Shown here piece by piece: positions 6,348-6,437 of a DNA stretch of 6,437 bases (position 1 is the stretch's first letter; the number at the start of each line of letters is the position of its first letter). A model generated the notes under the pieces. That model searched no databases. It worked only from the letters and a program-made list of their open reading frames with translations, and had not been told where the DNA came from. The stretch is taken from contig CAINWC010000214.1 of NCBI GenBank assembly GCA_903854305.1, positions 1 to 6,437 of the forward strand. Reading direction: 5' to 3'. Position numbers and translations under genes: made by a program. This DNA is from an uncultured Pseudomonadota bacterium. GTDB lineage: Bacteria > Pseudomonadota > Gammaproteobacteria > Burkholderiales > Methylophilaceae.

Positions 6348-6351
6348 TTTT

Positions 6352-6437
6352 TCAATGTCCGATTTGTTGTTGTTCAAATTGAACTGGGCTTAAATAATTC
6401 AAATAACTATGCCTGCGAACACGATTATAAAACACTT
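6352..6437 (-). CDS. IS3-family transposase (OrfB-type, DDE), C-terminal 27 codons
   Basis: This is the end of a DDE recombinase that cuts and joins IS ends. Read leftward from 6435, the codons give VFYNRVRRHSYLNYLSPVQF followed by EQQQIGH and TGA at 6352-6354. The FYN-R-RRHS-L-YLSP-F pattern is the hallmark C terminus of IS3-family OrfB (rve integrase core). The catalytic D, D and E residues lie outside the window. OrfB is normally made as an OrfAB fusion by programmed -1 frameshifting, which cannot be examined here. Confidence 0.9.
   Translation of the reverse strand, partial: VFYNRVRRHSYLNYLSPVQFEQQQIGH

Larger units (their letters stand above)
6323..6437 (-). mobile_element. IS3-family insertion sequence, one end, partial
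   Basis: This is one end of an insertion sequence that continues past the right window edge. It is identified by the C terminus of an IS3-type transposase (stop at 6352-6354) followed 4 bp later by a terminal sequence starting TGGACTTCCCCC. The 5'-TG...CA-3' termini and a G/C run near the tip are typical of the IS3 family. The boundary at 6323 is inferred from that pattern. The other end and the target duplication are outside the window, so the subgroup cannot be named. Confidence 0.8.

Noticed and set aside
6346..6348. ATG at 6348 as a native gene start on the - strand
   Set aside because: It lies at the IS end, between the transposase stop and the gene remnant, so it is not the ancestral start of the downstream sequence.
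1..6437. A hidden new defence or mobile system in the window
   Set aside because: Apart from the IS end and two unrecognised small ORFs, all genes are conserved housekeeping genes. No CRISPR, retron-like or toxin-antitoxin arrangement was seen.

Overview
This window is part of a bacterial chromosome. Its backbone is a compact housekeeping operon on the + strand: lepB (5' end cut off by the window), a DUF4845 gene, rnc, era, two small uncharacterised ORFs, recO, pdxJ, acpS and tcdA. The lepB-rnc-era-recO-pdxJ-acpS order is the classic beta/gammaproteobacterial arrangement. The DUF4845 gene between lepB and rnc, the style of the LepB and RecO sequences and the fairly AT-rich coding point to a betaproteobacterium. 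A Methylophilaceae-like organism (Methylotenera/Methylophilus type) is my best guess, from recall only and not from a search.

Positions 1-2747 carry protein export and RNA or ribosome functions: leader peptidase, a one-helix membrane protein, RNase III and the 16S rRNA-binding GTPase Era. Positions 2748-3222, where era and recO usually lie close together, hold an 89-codon ORF and a 54-codon ORF in the same reading frame, separated by a single TAA. Positions 3223-5914 hold recO (recombinational repair), pdxJ (vitamin B6), acpS (acyl carrier protein activation) and tcdA (cyclisation of t6A in tRNA). Spacing is tight: ATGA overlaps at rnc/era and acpS/tcdA, a TAATG overlap into recO and a 1-nt gap at recO/pdxJ. 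This suggests one transcript with extensive translational coupling. A three-copy 14-bp tandem repeat begins on the last codons of pdxJ and runs toward acpS.

The right end is accessory. Convergent to tcdA on the - strand is the 3' part of a gene whose upstream portion appears to be cut off by an IS3-family insertion sequence. The window contains one tip of the IS (an inverted-repeat-like end starting TGGACTTCCCCC) and the last 27 codons of its transposase. The 134-codon ORF visible there takes its apparent start codon and first residues from the IS, so it is a chimera and not a native gene.

I see no CRISPR array, tRNA or rRNA gene, toxin-antitoxin pair or obvious new multi-gene system. The points most worth following are the split small-ORF pair before recO, the IS-gene fusion, the tandem repeat and the prepilin-like N terminus of the DUF4845 protein. 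No gene-free stretch exceeds 300 bases.
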